A stretch of 64,000 bases of DNA from positions 3,070,001 to 3,134,000 of the forward strand of contig NZ_CP049885.1 in assembly GCF_011303755.1 (NCBI RefSeq), given 5' to 3'. A model generated the notes under the pieces. The model was not told the DNA's origin and searched no databases. It was given only the letters and a program-made list of their open reading frames with translations. Position 1 is the stretch's first letter, and every line of letters starts with the position of its first letter. The stretch comes from Acidovorax sp. HDW3. GTDB lineage: Bacteria; Pseudomonadota; Gammaproteobacteria; Burkholderiales; Burkholderiaceae_C. This document shows positions 44,952 to 54,288 of the stretch, one piece after another. The translations under genes and the position numbers were made by a program.

Positions 44952-45469
44952 CACTGGACAAGAGCACCAACGACCTGCATCCTGCACTCGATTGTTTTCT
45001 GGCCCCGCCCATGGGCCGCATCGACCAAGAAAGAACCACGGAGATGCCTTCGCCACTTCGTTCTGCCAGCGAGCACCCCATGCGCGGGGTGCGCAGCAAC
45101 ATCGTGCAGTCCATTCGTGCTTACCGCACCGAGGAACTGATGGCCGCCGCCCACCACCTGGGCCAGCATTTTTTGTACGCCAACCTGGCGCACGCGCTCA
45201 CCAAACAAGATGTGCTGGAGCTCATTGCCACCCAGTTCTTGTTCCCGGCACATTTCGGCAAAAATTTTGATGCGCTCTACGACTGCCTGACCGACCCGCT
45301 GCACCGCGCCGGCCCGCAGCCGGGGTTCATCGTCGTGCTCGACCAGATTCCGGCCACCGTCAAGTTCGACAAGGAAGCGCGCGAGCAGCTGCTCGACATC
45401 TTCCGCGACGCGGCCGACTACTGGGCCGAGCGCAAGATCGCGTTTCGCTGCTTCTATTCTTTTCTGTAG
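44948..45469 (+). CDS. Barstar-family RNase inhibitor
   Basis: 173 residues. The C-terminal 110 residues (ALTKQDVLELIATQFLFPAHFGKNFDALYDCL, split here as ALTKQDVLELIA and FGKNFDALYDCL) match the barstar fold, with acidic helix 2 region facing the RNase site. The first 65 residues are a charged extension not found in classical barstar (about 90 residues). It starts with an ATG overlapping the RNase stop. Immunity for the preceding RNase. Confidence 0.86.
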   Translation: MTLDKSTNDLHPALDCFLAPPMGRIDQERTTEMPSPLRSASEHPMRGVRSNIVQSIRAYRTEELMAAAHHLGQHFLYANLAHALTKQDVLELIATQFLFPAHFGKNFDALYDCLTDPLHRAGPQPGFIVVLDQIPATVKFDKEAREQLLDIFRDAADYWAERKIAFRCFYSFL

Positions 45470-45618
45470 CCCGTTCTGCATCCGCTGGCCAAGCGGAGCG
45501 GGCTGCCCCGGCTGTGCGTGCCGCCACCGCTGCGGTGGCCGCCCCGTCCGACATTTCTGCTGATATCTCTGCCGTGGCGCTGGGCCTGAGCAGCCCCTTC
45601 AACGCCAGTTATTGGCTC

Positions 45619-46413
45619 TCAGCCGCCTGATGGGGCAGGCGTGCTTGGCGCCGGCCCCAGGGCTTGCGCCAATGCCACGTACTCGGTCACCGGCACTTCT
45701 TCGGCGCGCCGCTGCAGGTCAAACGCGCCGCCAAAGCCCTGCGTTTCAAGCCAGCGTCCAAGGCTGTGGCGCAGCAGCTTGCGCCGCTGGCTGAAGGCCA
45801 CCTGCACCATCTCTTCGAGCCGACGCACGTCCAGCGGCGCCGGCGCTGCGTGCGGCACCATGCGCACCACGGCGCTATCGACGCGCGGCGGCGGGTCAAA
45901 GCTCTCTGGCGGCACGAACAGCACGTTCTCCATGGCGTAGCGCCACTGCAGCATCACCGACAGGCGGCCATAGTCGCTCGTGGCGGGCTGCGCCACCATG
46001 CGGTCGATGACCTCTTTTTGCAGCATGAAGTGCTGGTCCTGCACCCAGTCCACGTACGGCAGCAGGTGGAACAGGATGGGCGTGGAGATGTTGTACGGCA
46101 GGTTTCCAGCTACTCTTATTTTTGTAGCGCCTAGCGCTTGTGCCAGCTGCGCAAAATCGACTTTGAGCACATCGGATTCGACGACGTTGAGCTGGCCGTG
46201 CAGGCGCAGACGCAGCGCCAGGTCGCGGTCGAGTTCGATCACCGTCAGGCGCCCCAGGCGCTCGACCAGGGGTTGGGTCAGGGCGGCCAGGCCGGGGCCG
46301 ATCTCGACCATGGGCTCGCCCGCCTGCGGGGCGATGGCGTGCACGATGGCATCGATGATGCCGCCGTCGCTCAGAAAATGCTGGCCGAAGCGCTTGCGTG
46401 GGATGTGCTTCAT
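45619..46413 (-). CDS. rsmA: 16S rRNA dimethyladenosine transferase
   Basis: 264 residues. [10 protein letters not shown] start, SAM-binding [23 protein letters not shown], and the catalytic [13 protein letters not shown]. Methylates A1518/A1519 of 16S rRNA in ribosome assembly. Starts with an ATG overlapping the surA stop. The conserved motif stretch (residues about 90-104) lies on a repeat-like sequence, AAGCGCTAGGCGCTACAAAA. The lptD-surA-rsmA order is conserved in gammaproteobacteria too. Confidence 0.96.
   Translation of the reverse strand: MKHIPRKRFGQHFLSDGGIIDAIVHAIAPQAGEPMVEIGPGLAALTQPLVERLGRLTVIELDRDLALRLRLHGQLNVVESDVLKVDFAQLAQALGATKIRVAGNLPYNISTPILFHLLPYVDWVQDQHFMLQKEVIDRMVAQPATSDYGRLSVMLQWRYAMENVLFVPPESFDPPPRVDSAVVRMVPHAAPAPLDVRRLEEMVQVAFSQRRKLLRHSLGRWLETQGFGGAFDLQRRAEEVPVTEYVALAQALGPAPSTPAPSGG
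46104..46146. repeat. Stem-loop repeat-like copy 12, inside rsmA
   Basis: GCTACTCTTATTTTTGTAGC then GCCTAGCGCTTGTGCC. In frame it encodes [14 protein letters not shown], which includes a conserved catalytic motif. Coincidental similarity is possible. Confidence 0.45.
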
Positions 46414-47843
46414 TGCGGCGGCTCGCGGTATTCGACGTAGGCGCGCGCGCGCTGCTCCTGCGTCCAGGTGCTGTAGGCGTCGTCGAGCTTTTTCTCGCGC
46501 ACCGCATCGCGGGCGATTTCGCGCTGCTCGCGGGCCGTGAGCGGTACCTCGCGGCGCTCGACCAGCTCGATCAGGTGCACACCAAAGCGCGAGACCACGG
46601 GCGCGCTCACCTGCCCCGGCTGCAGTGCGGCCACGGCCTGCTCGAACTCGGGCACGTAGCGCCCGGGCGTGGCCCAGCCCAGGTCACCGCCCTGGGCGGC
46701 GCTGCCGTCTTGCGAATGCTCGCGCGCCAGGGCCTCGAAGGTGGCCTGGCCGGCTTCGAGGCGGCGGCGGTAGTCGGCCAGCTGCTTGGCGGCGGCGGCT
46801 TCGTTCAGATTGGCGCTGGTGCGCAGCAGGATGTGGCGCACATGGTTTTGCGTCACCATGGCCGGCATCCCGGCGCTGCTGCGCTCTATCACCTTGAGCA
46901 CGTGAAAGCCCGCGCCCGAGCGCAGCGGGCCGACGATGCCGCCCACCGGCACTTTGCGCAGCGCGTCGATGAACAGCTCGGGGTAGCGGTCGGTGGGGCG
47001 CAGGCCCAGGCTGCCGCCGTTTTTACCCTCGGGGGCGTCAGAGAACTCGCGCGCCAGGGCGGCAAAGTCGGCACCGGGCCGGCGGGCTTTTTCCAGCGCC
47101 TCTTGCGCCCGCGCCTGCGCGGCATCGACCTGCGCGGCGCTGGGGTTGTCCGGCAGCGCCACCAGGATGTGGCCCAGGTTGATGGCCAGCTGCGCGGGCG
47201 CGGCGTCCTGGCCTTGCTGCTCGCGCAGGTATTGCTCGACTTCGACCTCGCTCACGCGCACGCGCGCTTCGAGTTCGCGCTCGCGCAGGCGCTGCACCAG
47301 CATCTGGTTGCGCAGCTCGTCGCGAAAGCGCTTGGGGTCCATGCCTTCGGCGCGCATACGCTGGTGCATCTGCGCCACGCTGAGCTGGTTTTGCCGCGCC
47401 ACGCTTTGCTCGGCCTGATCGACGGCGTAGTCATCGACGCGCACGCCGGTTTCCACGGCCTGTTGCTGCAGGATTTTTTCCAGGATCAGGCGTTCGAGCA
47501 CCTCACGCACGAGCAGGTCTTGTGCCGGCAGGGGCTGGCCCTGGCTGCTCAAGGTTTGTGCCACGCGGGCGACGCGGGCCTTGACCTCGTTGTTGGTCAG
47601 GGGCTCGGAGTTGACGATGGCGACGATGTAGTCGGCCTGGCGGATGCCGGGCACGGCGGCTGCGGCTTCGGCGGCCTGGGTGGCGGCCGGGCTGATGTTT
47701 GGCTGGCTGCGCGTGAGCGACGGGCCGGCGCTGGCGCCGCTGGTGTTGCCCAGGCGCATTTTTTGCGCGTGGGCGAGGGGGCTGGCCAGGCCGCCGGCAA
47801 GGCCCAGGCAGACAAGGCCCAGGGCAAGGGCTCGTTGGTTCAT
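46410..47843 (-). CDS. surA: Periplasmic chaperone/peptidyl-prolyl isomerase SurA
   Basis: 477 residues from [10 protein letters not shown] signal peptide (about 1-25), an N-terminal chaperone region, and two parvulin domains ([16 protein letters not shown] ... and [14 protein letters not shown] ...). Escorts outer-membrane proteins, notably LptD, to the BAM complex. I prefer this ATG, since AGGA lies about 12 bp upstream and the signal peptide begins there. A start 3 codons earlier (47852) is possible. Stop/start overlap with rsmA. Confidence 0.95.
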   Translation of the reverse strand: MNQRALALGLVCLGLAGGLASPLAHAQKMRLGNTSGASAGPSLTRSQPNISPAATQAAEAAAAVPGIRQADYIVAIVNSEPLTNNEVKARVARVAQTLSSQGQPLPAQDLLVREVLERLILEKILQQQAVETGVRVDDYAVDQAEQSVARQNQLSVAQMHQRMRAEGMDPKRFRDELRNQMLVQRLRERELEARVRVSEVEVEQYLREQQGQDAAPAQLAINLGHILVALPDNPSAAQVDAAQARAQEALEKARRPGADFAALAREFSDAPEGKNGGSLGLRPTDRYPELFIDALRKVPVGGIVGPLRSGAGFHVLKVIERSSAGMPAMVTQNHVRHILLRTSANLNEAAAAKQLADYRRRLEAGQATFEALAREHSQDGSAAQGGDLGWATPGRYVPEFEQAVAALQPGQVSAPVVSRFGVHLIELVERREVPLTAREQREIARDAVREKKLDDAYSTWTQEQRARAYVEYREPPQ

Positions 47844-47865
47844 GGTGTGCATCCTGTGATGGACC

Positions 47866-50307
47866 TTAGTCGTATTGGCCAAAACGGCTCGGGCTGCTGA
47901 CCTGCTGGCGCAGGTACTGGTAGCGGGGAATGTTCTGCTGCAGCGTGGACAGGGGGTTGGAGCCCAGACTCACGCGCGTGAAGCCGACGAATTCGAGCTG
48001 CAGCAGCAGCCGCGTGTTGGTCTGGGTAAAGCCGCTTTGCAGGCGTTCGACCACGACGCGGCCGATCCAGCAGCAGCTGTCGTATTCCAAACCGACGATG
48101 CCGTCCACCAGTTTTTTATCGCGCGTGCTGTAGTTCAGGCGACCGACGCTGTACCAGCGCCCACCGCCCTGGCCCCGGCCCGCGCCCAGGTCTCGGCCCC
48201 GGTCGCCCCAGAGGTCGTTGAGCGGCCATTGCCAGCCCACGTCCACCTGCTCGCTGACGTCGCGCTGCAGGCGGTAGGCGGCGCTGATGGTGCGGTAGTT
48301 GCTCGGGCTGTAGCGCGCGCCCACGGTCGAGCGGATGGACTGCCCCTCTTTGGGGCTGTACTGCACGGTGCTGTCCAGGCTCCAGCTGCGCGTCCAGTTG
48401 ATGCCCGCGCCCAGCAGCAGGTCCGACAGGCGCTCGTCGCGCGGCAGCTGGCCCGGCAGGGTCACGCGCTGGTCGGAAAAGCGCACGCGCTGGGCGATGC
48501 CCAGGCGCAGCACTTCGGCGCCGTCGGCCTCATCGAGCAGGCGCGAGGTCAGGCCCAGCGTCAGCAGGTTGTTGTCCGCCAGGCGGTCGTGGCCGGTGAA
48601 GGAGTTTTCGGTGAAGACGGTGGCAAAGTTGAAGTCGTTGGCCGCCGTGTCGTACAGCGGCAGCATCGACTGGTCGCGGTACGGCGTATAGGTGTAGAAG
48701 GCGCGCGGCTCCAGCGTCTGGATGAAGCTGCGCCCGAGGTAGCTGGCGTCGCGCTCAAAAAACAGGCCGCTGTCGAGGCTGAAAGTGGGCAGCACGCGGC
48801 TGACGTTGCGCTGCCCGCCCAGGGCCAGGTCCTGGTCGAATTCGTACTGCGCGGCGTGCAGCTGCGCACGCGGCGTGACGTAGCCCCAGGGGGCCAGAAA
48901 GGGCCGGCTGACCTGCGCCTGGGCGTAGCTGCGCTGGGCGTTGGGCTGGTGGGTGAGCAGGCGGTCGGCCTGAAAGCGGGTGGTGTCGAGCTCGACGCTG
49001 GTGTCCACGCTGCTGCCCAGGCTCCAGGGCTGCCAGCGCCAGGTCAGCTGTGGCAAACGGTCGTAGGGCGGGACGATGGGTGCGGCCACGTCCTGCAGCG
49101 TCTGCCAGCGCAGCGAGCGCGCCAGCACCGAGACGTCGCCGCGCGCCCAGCCGAGGGTGACGTCGTTGGGCAGCAGGCGCTGCGTCAGCTGGGTATCGAC
49201 GGCGCCGAACACGCCCCGGCGCGGGAAGTCGCGCCAGTAGTCGTCGTCACTCACGCGGTTGAGGTTCACGCCCAGGCCGAGGCCGCCAATGGGGCTGTCC
49301 AGGAGGGCGTTGTGCTGTGCGGCGTAGCTCCAGCGGTTGCTGCCAGCGAGTTTGTCGCTCGGCAGCACGCTGGCGCTGAGTTTGCCGCTGTAGCTCGGTT
49401 CGAGGTAACGGAACTCGCCGCCCAGGTTCAGCCCCCGGCGCGCCATCCACATCGGCGTGATGGTGGCGTCGCGGTTGGGGGCGATGTCCCAGTAGTAAGG
49501 CAGCGCCAGGGTTGGGCCGTTGCGGCTGTCCACGGGCACGATGGTGGGTGGCAGCAGACCGGATTTGCGCCGGTCCGACAGCGGAAAGCTCAGGCGCGGG
49601 ATGGGCGGCAGGCTCAGGCCCATGAACTGCACGCGCGCGTATTCGGCCACGCCGATGTCGGCCTCGGTATCGAGGTGGATGCGCTCGGCGCGGATCTGCC
49701 AGTCGGGCGTCCAGTTGGCCTCGTCGCCCTTTTGGCAGGTGGTGTAGGTGCCGTTGTGCACCAGGGTGCGGTCGGGGTCGAGAAAATCGGCGCGCGTCGA
49801 TTGGCCGTGGCCCTGGGTGGCCAGGAACTGGTAGCTGGCAGCGTCGAACTCGCCGGTGAAAGCCTCGACGCGCAGATCGAGCTGCGTGCCTTCGTAGATG
49901 TTGCCGGCGCGGTTGAGGCGCACATGGCCGCGCGCCTTGGCCAGGTCGTCGGCCGACCAGTATTCGAGCCGGTCGGCGCGGATGACGGTATCGCCCCGGC
50001 GCAGTTCGGCGTCACCCTCCACGCTGGTTTGCACGTCCACCTGGCCCTCGATGCGCTCGCCGCGCACGAACACTGGCAGCTGTGGGCGCACGGTGGGGGC
50101 GATTTTTTCTTGCAGCAGCGGGCTCGGGCGCAGCGCCGGTGCACCCTCGGCCAGCTGCGCCCCGGCGGGCAGCGCCCAGGCCGCAGCCAGCGCCAGCAGC
50201 AGGGCGCGGGGCGTGAACCGGGGGCAGGATGGGGGTGGCAGACAGGCGGGCACGGTGGCAAACAGGCGGGGCGGGGTCGGCAACACAGAGGGCGGCTGCC
50301 GGTGCAA
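47866..50307 (-). CDS. lptD: LPS-assembly outer-membrane protein LptD
   Basis: 813 residues. A signal sequence (about 25-50), an OstA/LptA-like N-terminal jellyroll (QVDVQTSVEGDAELRRGD, LEYWSADDLAKARGHV), then a large beta-barrel with alternating hydrophobic strands to the C-terminal FSRFGQYD. With LptE it inserts lipopolysaccharide in the outer membrane. Heads lptD-surA-rsmA. Divergent from amgK with a 42-bp spacer. Confidence 0.95.
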   Translation of the reverse strand: MHRQPPSVLPTPPRLFATVPACLPPPSCPRFTPRALLLALAAAWALPAGAQLAEGAPALRPSPLLQEKIAPTVRPQLPVFVRGERIEGQVDVQTSVEGDAELRRGDTVIRADRLEYWSADDLAKARGHVRLNRAGNIYEGTQLDLRVEAFTGEFDAASYQFLATQGHGQSTRADFLDPDRTLVHNGTYTTCQKGDEANWTPDWQIRAERIHLDTEADIGVAEYARVQFMGLSLPPIPRLSFPLSDRRKSGLLPPTIVPVDSRNGPTLALPYYWDIAPNRDATITPMWMARRGLNLGGEFRYLEPSYSGKLSASVLPSDKLAGSNRWSYAAQHNALLDSPIGGLGLGVNLNRVSDDDYWRDFPRRGVFGAVDTQLTQRLLPNDVTLGWARGDVSVLARSLRWQTLQDVAAPIVPPYDRLPQLTWRWQPWSLGSSVDTSVELDTTRFQADRLLTHQPNAQRSYAQAQVSRPFLAPWGYVTPRAQLHAAQYEFDQDLALGGQRNVSRVLPTFSLDSGLFFERDASYLGRSFIQTLEPRAFYTYTPYRDQSMLPLYDTAANDFNFATVFTENSFTGHDRLADNNLLTLGLTSRLLDEADGAEVLRLGIAQRVRFSDQRVTLPGQLPRDERLSDLLLGAGINWTRSWSLDSTVQYSPKEGQSIRSTVGARYSPSNYRTISAAYRLQRDVSEQVDVGWQWPLNDLWGDRGRDLGAGRGQGGGRWYSVGRLNYSTRDKKLVDGIVGLEYDSCCWIGRVVVERLQSGFTQTNTRLLLQLEFVGFTRVSLGSNPLSTLQQNIPRYQYLRQQVSSPSRFGQYD

Positions 50308-50349
50308 GCAGCCAGCAGCAGGGGCGATTTGTAGAATCCCGGATTATCC

Positions 50350-51453
50350 ATGAGTACCTTGAGCCCCCAAGCCCCCACCGCCAGCGCCCTGACCTGGCCC
50401 ACCCCCGAACGCGCCGCCGCCTGCGCCCAGTGGCTCGCCACCCTGGTCCCCGCGCATGGCCTGCGCCCCGAAACCCTGCGCCTGGCCAGCGCCGACGCCA
50501 GCTTTCGCCGCTACCTGCGCCTCGATACCCAGGAGGGGCGCACGCTGATCGTCATGGACGCGCCGCCGGCGCAAGAAAACTGCCGCCCCTTCGTGCAGGT
50601 GCAGGCGCTGCTGCAGGCCGCCGGCCTGCCGGTGCCCGCCATCCTGGCCTGGGACGAGGCGCAGGGCTTCATGCTGCTGTCCGACCTGGGCGCGCACACG
50701 GCCATCAGCGCGCTGCAGCCCGAGCGCCCGCAAGAGGCCGCGCCGCTGTACCGCCAGGCCAGCGACCTGCTGCTGCAGCTGCAGCAGCGCGCCTGCGCCG
50801 ACAGCCTGCCGGCTTACGACGAGGCCCTGCTGCGGCGCGAGCTGCAGCTGTTTCCCGACTGGTACGTGGCGCAGCACCGCCAGGTGCGCCTGGACGAGGC
50901 GCAGCAAGCGAGCCTGGCGCAGGTCTACAGCCAGATCGTGGCGCACAACCTGGCCGTGCCCAGCGTCTTCGTGCACCGCGACTTCATGCTGCGTAACCTC
51001 ATGCTCGGCACGCCGGATGTGCCCCTGGGCCTGCTCGATTTTCAGGACGCGGTGCGCGGCCCCATCACCTACGACATTGCCAGCTTGCTGCGTGACGCCT
51101 TCATCAGCTGGGAAGAAGATTTCATCATCGACATCGCCGTGCGCTACTGGGAAAAAGCGCGCAAGGCCGGCCTGCTGGGTGCGACCAGCAGCAGTGGCTG
51201 GGGCGCTGACTTTGGCGAGTTCTACCGCGCCGTCGAATGGATGGGGCTGCAGCGCCACCTGAAAGTGGCCGGCATTTTTGCCCGCCTGACGCTGCGCGAC
51301 GGCAAGCCCAAATACCTGGCGGATGCGCCGCGCTTCATCGCCTACATCCGCGCCACCTGCGCGCGCTACCGCGAGCTGGCGCCGCTCTTGCGCCTGGTCG
51401 ATCAGATCGAAGGCAACAGCGCCCCCATGGGCTATGCCTTTGGCCGGATGTGA
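50350..51453 (+). CDS. amgK: N-acetylmuramate/N-acetylglucosamine kinase AmgK-like
   Basis: 367-residue aminoglycoside-phosphotransferase-fold kinase. RRYLRLDTQEGRTLIVMDAP N-lobe, catalytic VHRDFMLRNLM (HxD) and LLDFQDAVRGPITYD for metal. In Pseudomonas and relatives AmgK phosphorylates MurNAc at C1 and MurU, usually next door, makes UDP-MurNAc, bypassing part of the de novo route and giving fosfomycin tolerance. MurU is 35 kb away here. Divergent from lptD. Confidence 0.85.
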   Translation: MSTLSPQAPTASALTWPTPERAAACAQWLATLVPAHGLRPETLRLASADASFRRYLRLDTQEGRTLIVMDAPPAQENCRPFVQVQALLQAAGLPVPAILAWDEAQGFMLLSDLGAHTAISALQPERPQEAAPLYRQASDLLLQLQQRACADSLPAYDEALLRRELQLFPDWYVAQHRQVRLDEAQQASLAQVYSQIVAHNLAVPSVFVHRDFMLRNLMLGTPDVPLGLLDFQDAVRGPITYDIASLLRDAFISWEEDFIIDIAVRYWEKARKAGLLGATSSSGWGADFGEFYRAVEWMGLQRHLKVAGIFARLTLRDGKPKYLADAPRFIAYIRATCARYRELAPLLRLVDQIEGNSAPMGYAFGRM

Positions 51454-51482
51454 CGAAAAGCGAGCGGTATCTTTAAGCAAAA

Positions 51483-51534
51483 ACAGCCTGTAGCGCTTGC
51501 CAGGAAAGCGCAAGCAGCTATCAATACAATAGCA
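51483..51534. repeat. Stem-loop repeat copy 13
   Basis: TGTAGCGCTTGCCAGGAAAG then CGCAAGCAGCTATCAATACA and ATAG, ending immediately before the rsmE start codon. It may influence expression of rsmE. Confidence 0.75.
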
Positions 51535-52266
51535 ATGCCGCGTTTTTACTGCCCCCTGCCGCTGGCCAGCGGCGCTGAACTGGAGCTGCCCGAGGGCGCC
51601 GCGCGCCACGTGCAGGTGCTGCGCCTGCAACCGGGCGCGGCCATCACCTTGTTTGACGGCCAGGGCGACGAATGGCCGGCCCAGGTGCTGCACATGGGCC
51701 GCAGCAGCGTGCGCGTGCAGCTCGGCGCGCCCGAGCGCGTGGCGCGCGAGGCGGCGCGCCCCATTCACCTGCTCGCCGGCATTACGGCGGGCGAGCGCAT
51801 GGAGTGGCTGATCGAAAAAGCCACCGAGCTGGGCGCCGCCAGCCTCACCCCCATCGCCGCCGAGCGCAGCGTGCTCAAGCTCAAGGGCGAGCGTGCCGAC
51901 AAAAAACAGGCCCACTGGCAGGCCATCGCCATTGCCGCCTGCGAGCAATGCGGGCGCAACCGCGTGCCCACCATCCACCCCGCCGCCACGCTGGCCCAGG
52001 CCCTGGCGGCGCTGCCTGCGGTTGAGCCGGCGCAGCCGGGCCAGCGCCTGCTGCTGTCGCTGCAGGCCGATAGCAAGCCGCTGCGCCAGGCGGCGGCGCC
52101 GGGCAGCGGCGCGCTGTGGTTCCTCTCCGGCCCCGAAGGCGGCCTGGCGCCGGCCGAAGAAGCCCAGGCCCTGGCCGCTGGCTTTGCCGCCGTCACCCTG
52201 GGCCCGCGCGTGTTGCGCGCAGAAACCGCGCCGCTGGCGGCGCTGGCGGGCTTGTTGCTCGACTGA
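51535..52266 (+). CDS. rsmE: 16S rRNA m3U1498 methyltransferase
   Basis: 243 residues. A PUA-like N-terminus (MPRFYCPLPL, ARHVQVLRLQPG) and a SPOUT trefoil-knot domain (WLIEKATELGAASLTP, LSGPEGGLAPAEE, LGPRVLRAETAPLAAL). Methylates U1498 of 16S rRNA. The start codon directly follows a repeat copy, and no clear ribosome site is visible. Confidence 0.93.
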   Translation: MPRFYCPLPLASGAELELPEGAARHVQVLRLQPGAAITLFDGQGDEWPAQVLHMGRSSVRVQLGAPERVAREAARPIHLLAGITAGERMEWLIEKATELGAASLTPIAAERSVLKLKGERADKKQAHWQAIAIAACEQCGRNRVPTIHPAATLAQALAALPAVEPAQPGQRLLLSLQADSKPLRQAAAPGSGALWFLSGPEGGLAPAEEAQALAAGFAAVTLGPRVLRAETAPLAALAGLLLD

Positions 52267-52289
52267 TGCAGCGCGGAGTGAGCGCTTGA

Positions 52290-52700
52290 TCAGCGCTTGG
52301 CCAGCGCCTGCGGTCCGTAGGCGCACCAGCCCGGGCGCGGGCTCTTGGTTTGCGGGTGCAGGCGGCAGGTGTCGGGGCGCTGCGCGTACACGGTGCAGCG
52401 GCGCGTGGCGGCGTCGAGCAGCTGGCAGTCGCCGCTGGCGCGCCGCGCCAGGGTGAAGAGGGCGTGCTTGTGGCTGAAGTGCGCGATCAGCCGCGCTTTT
52501 TCCAGCCGCTTGGCAATGCGGCGGATGTCCTCGTGCTCGGCCTCGAAGGCATCGACCCAGCCCAGGCGCACCAGGTCGGGCAGCCGCACCTCCAGCGGCA
52601 TGGTGCAACAGTTGGCCGCGCAACTGTCGCACAGCCCGGCGCGGTAGCGCGTCCAGGTGTCGGGGCGGTCAACGTCAACGATGGCGATGTGGGTGCGCAT
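52290..52700 (-). CDS. YkgJ family cysteine-cluster protein
   Basis: 136 residues with nine cysteines, the pattern CDSCAANCCTMPLEV, then C around 100, RRCTVYAQRPDTCRLHP and WC. This matches the YkgJ/UPF0153 zinc- or iron-binding family of unknown role. Start at MRTHIAIVDV. Stands between rsmE (convergent) and jetD (co-directional). Confidence 0.85.
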   Translation of the reverse strand: MRTHIAIVDVDRPDTWTRYRAGLCDSCAANCCTMPLEVRLPDLVRLGWVDAFEAEHEDIRRIAKRLEKARLIAHFSHKHALFTLARRASGDCQLLDAATRRCTVYAQRPDTCRLHPQTKSPRPGWCAYGPQALAKR

Positions 52701-52761
52701 GGGGTGGGCGGCGGTGGGCGGGCGCGCATTGTGCCCCGGGGGCAAAAACCAGATGGGCCGC

Positions 52762-53940
52762 TCAGCTGCCGCCGTGCCAACCGTGCAGTGCCCGCGCCAC
52801 GGCAGCGGGGGCGATGAATTCCTGCTCCAACCGGCCCGCCGCCAGGCTGCGCAGGTGGGCATCGAGCGCCATCTCTTGCGCCTGCAGCCCCAGGGCAGGA
52901 TGGGCGCGCACCGGCTCGGCCACGGCCTGGCCCTGGTGGGCGTCGAAGGTGGCCCTGTCCATCAACAGGGCCGTGAGCTGCGGCAGGTGCTGGCGTGCCT
53001 GGGCCAGCATCTGCAGGCCCCAGGTGTCGATGTCGCCCCAGTAGGCCACGCGGCGCTCTTGCAGCCAGGGCGCGGCCAGCCAGCCCAGGTTCAGCCCCGC
53101 GCCCAGGATGGCGATGCTGCCCGCCAACGGCTGGGGCAGCAGGTGCAGGCAGCGTTCGTTTTCCAGCAGCAGGAGGTGGCTGGCGGGCAGGGGCGTGGCC
53201 ATCAACTCGCTCGCTGGCACGCGCTGGCGCGCAAAGGGCAGCAGGCCGGGCGCCAGCGGGGCGACGAGCAGCCAGTGCTCGCCCTCGGGCTGCGCGGCCA
53301 AAAAAGCGGTCAGCCCCTGGCGACTGGCTTCGCCCTCAAAACGCTCGTCCAGCAGCGCGGTGAGCAGGGCGGCGTGGCGCTCGAAGAATTTGCTGTCGTT
53401 GCCCGCCATGGGCAATGCGCGCAGTGGCCGGCCCTGGGCGCAGCCGGGCGTGAGCTGCAGGGCGATGCGGGCGGCGCTGGCGACCTGGCCCAGCGGCGTG
53501 CCCTGCCATAGCGCCAGGCGGCGCAACAGCAGGCGGTGAAAGCCCGCATCCACCTGCGCCAGCAGTTCGGCCAGCGCCTGCTGGCTGGCGGCAGCCTGCG
53601 CGCCCACGCTGCCGCCGTGCCGGGCCATGGCCGCCGCGCAGTCCGAGGGGCGCGCGAGCAGCCAGTGCGTAGGCACGGCCAGGGGCGTGCTGGCGCTGCG
53701 GTAGCGGCGCTCGCTGTAGAGCACGCTGCCGGGGTCTTGTTCGGCCACGGTGCGCCACTGCTGCAAATGCTGGCGCAGCGCGGCGCTGTCGTCATTGAAC
53801 TGGCCCGCGTCCGGCGTGCCGATGGCCAGGCGCAGCGGCCAGGCAGCGCCATCGCGGGCGTTGAGCAAATACCGCTCGCGCCAGTCGGCCCGCTGCCATT
53901 GGCGCGCGAGCTGCTGTGCGAGGTGGGCGGGGGATTTCAT
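52762..53940 (-). CDS. jetD: Wadjet system TOPRIM nuclease JetD
   Basis: 392 residues, DUF3322/DUF2220 domains. The TOPRIM glutamate is in LLLENERCLHLL and the DxD in YWGDIDTWGLQML. JetD cuts plasmid DNA captured and extruded by the SMC-like JetABC complex. A 340-bp hairpin-rich gap separates it from jetC. In typical loci the four genes are packed, so expression of jetD may need its own promoter here. Confidence 0.92.
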   Translation of the reverse strand: MKSPAHLAQQLARQWQRADWRERYLLNARDGAAWPLRLAIGTPDAGQFNDDSAALRQHLQQWRTVAEQDPGSVLYSERRYRSASTPLAVPTHWLLARPSDCAAAMARHGGSVGAQAAASQQALAELLAQVDAGFHRLLLRRLALWQGTPLGQVASAARIALQLTPGCAQGRPLRALPMAGNDSKFFERHAALLTALLDERFEGEASRQGLTAFLAAQPEGEHWLLVAPLAPGLLPFARQRVPASELMATPLPASHLLLLENERCLHLLPQPLAGSIAILGAGLNLGWLAAPWLQERRVAYWGDIDTWGLQMLAQARQHLPQLTALLMDRATFDAHQGQAVAEPVRAHPALGLQAQEMALDAHLRSLAAGRLEQEFIAPAAVARALHGWHGGS

Positions 53941-53944
53941 GGGG

Positions 53945-54240
53945 TTTCAAAAAGGGGGATTGTCGGCGCTTGTCTTGCTCCCCCGGCGGTCTCACTCCCT
54001 CTCCCCTTGCGGGAGAGGGCTGGGGAGAGGGGGGTGAACAGGCATGGTGCGTCAAGCCAGCATCCCCCTCTCCCCCCACCCCTCCCCCGCGAGGGGGGAG
54101 GGGAGTTACAGCTGGCACGCTGATTGGGGGCCAGCGGCGTCGGTGCACATCAAGCGCCAATCATGTGCCAGCCGGCCCCCATCCCGGCCTTCCCCCAGCG
54201 GGGGAAGGAGAAAATCCACCCCTTGATGTAGGGTTGGGAA
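53945..54240. repeat. Hairpin island between jetD and jetC
   Basis: Four inverted repeats in 300 bp with no gene: CCCTCTCCC 53997-54005 / GGGAGAGGG 54011-54019, GGGGAGAGGGGG 54022-54033 / CCCCCTCTCCCC 54064-54075, CCCCTCCCCC 54079-54088 / GGGGGAGGGG 54094-54103, and CCTTCCCCC 54188-54196 / GGGGGAAGG 54200-54208. Purine-rich strand bias, no coding signal. Confidence 0.8.
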
Positions 54241-54288
54241 TAATCAAAATTGATAGCTACTCGCGCTTGCTGTATCAGCGTTAAGGCA
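54241..54288. repeat. Stem-loop repeat copy 14
   Basis: TAATCAAAATTGATAGC then TACTCGCGCTTGCTGTATCA and GCGTTAAGGC, running into the jetC stop codon. Confidence 0.7.

Noticed and set aside
45473-45630. Ala-rich open frame after the barstar gene
   Set aside because: No credible start codon or ribosome site, overlaps the end of rsmA, and its composition is what GC-rich noncoding DNA gives in this frame. Could be a gene relic, but not supported.
53997-54208. Hairpin island considered as a CRISPR array
   Set aside because: Hairpins differ in sequence and length, spacers are absent, and there are no cas genes nearby.
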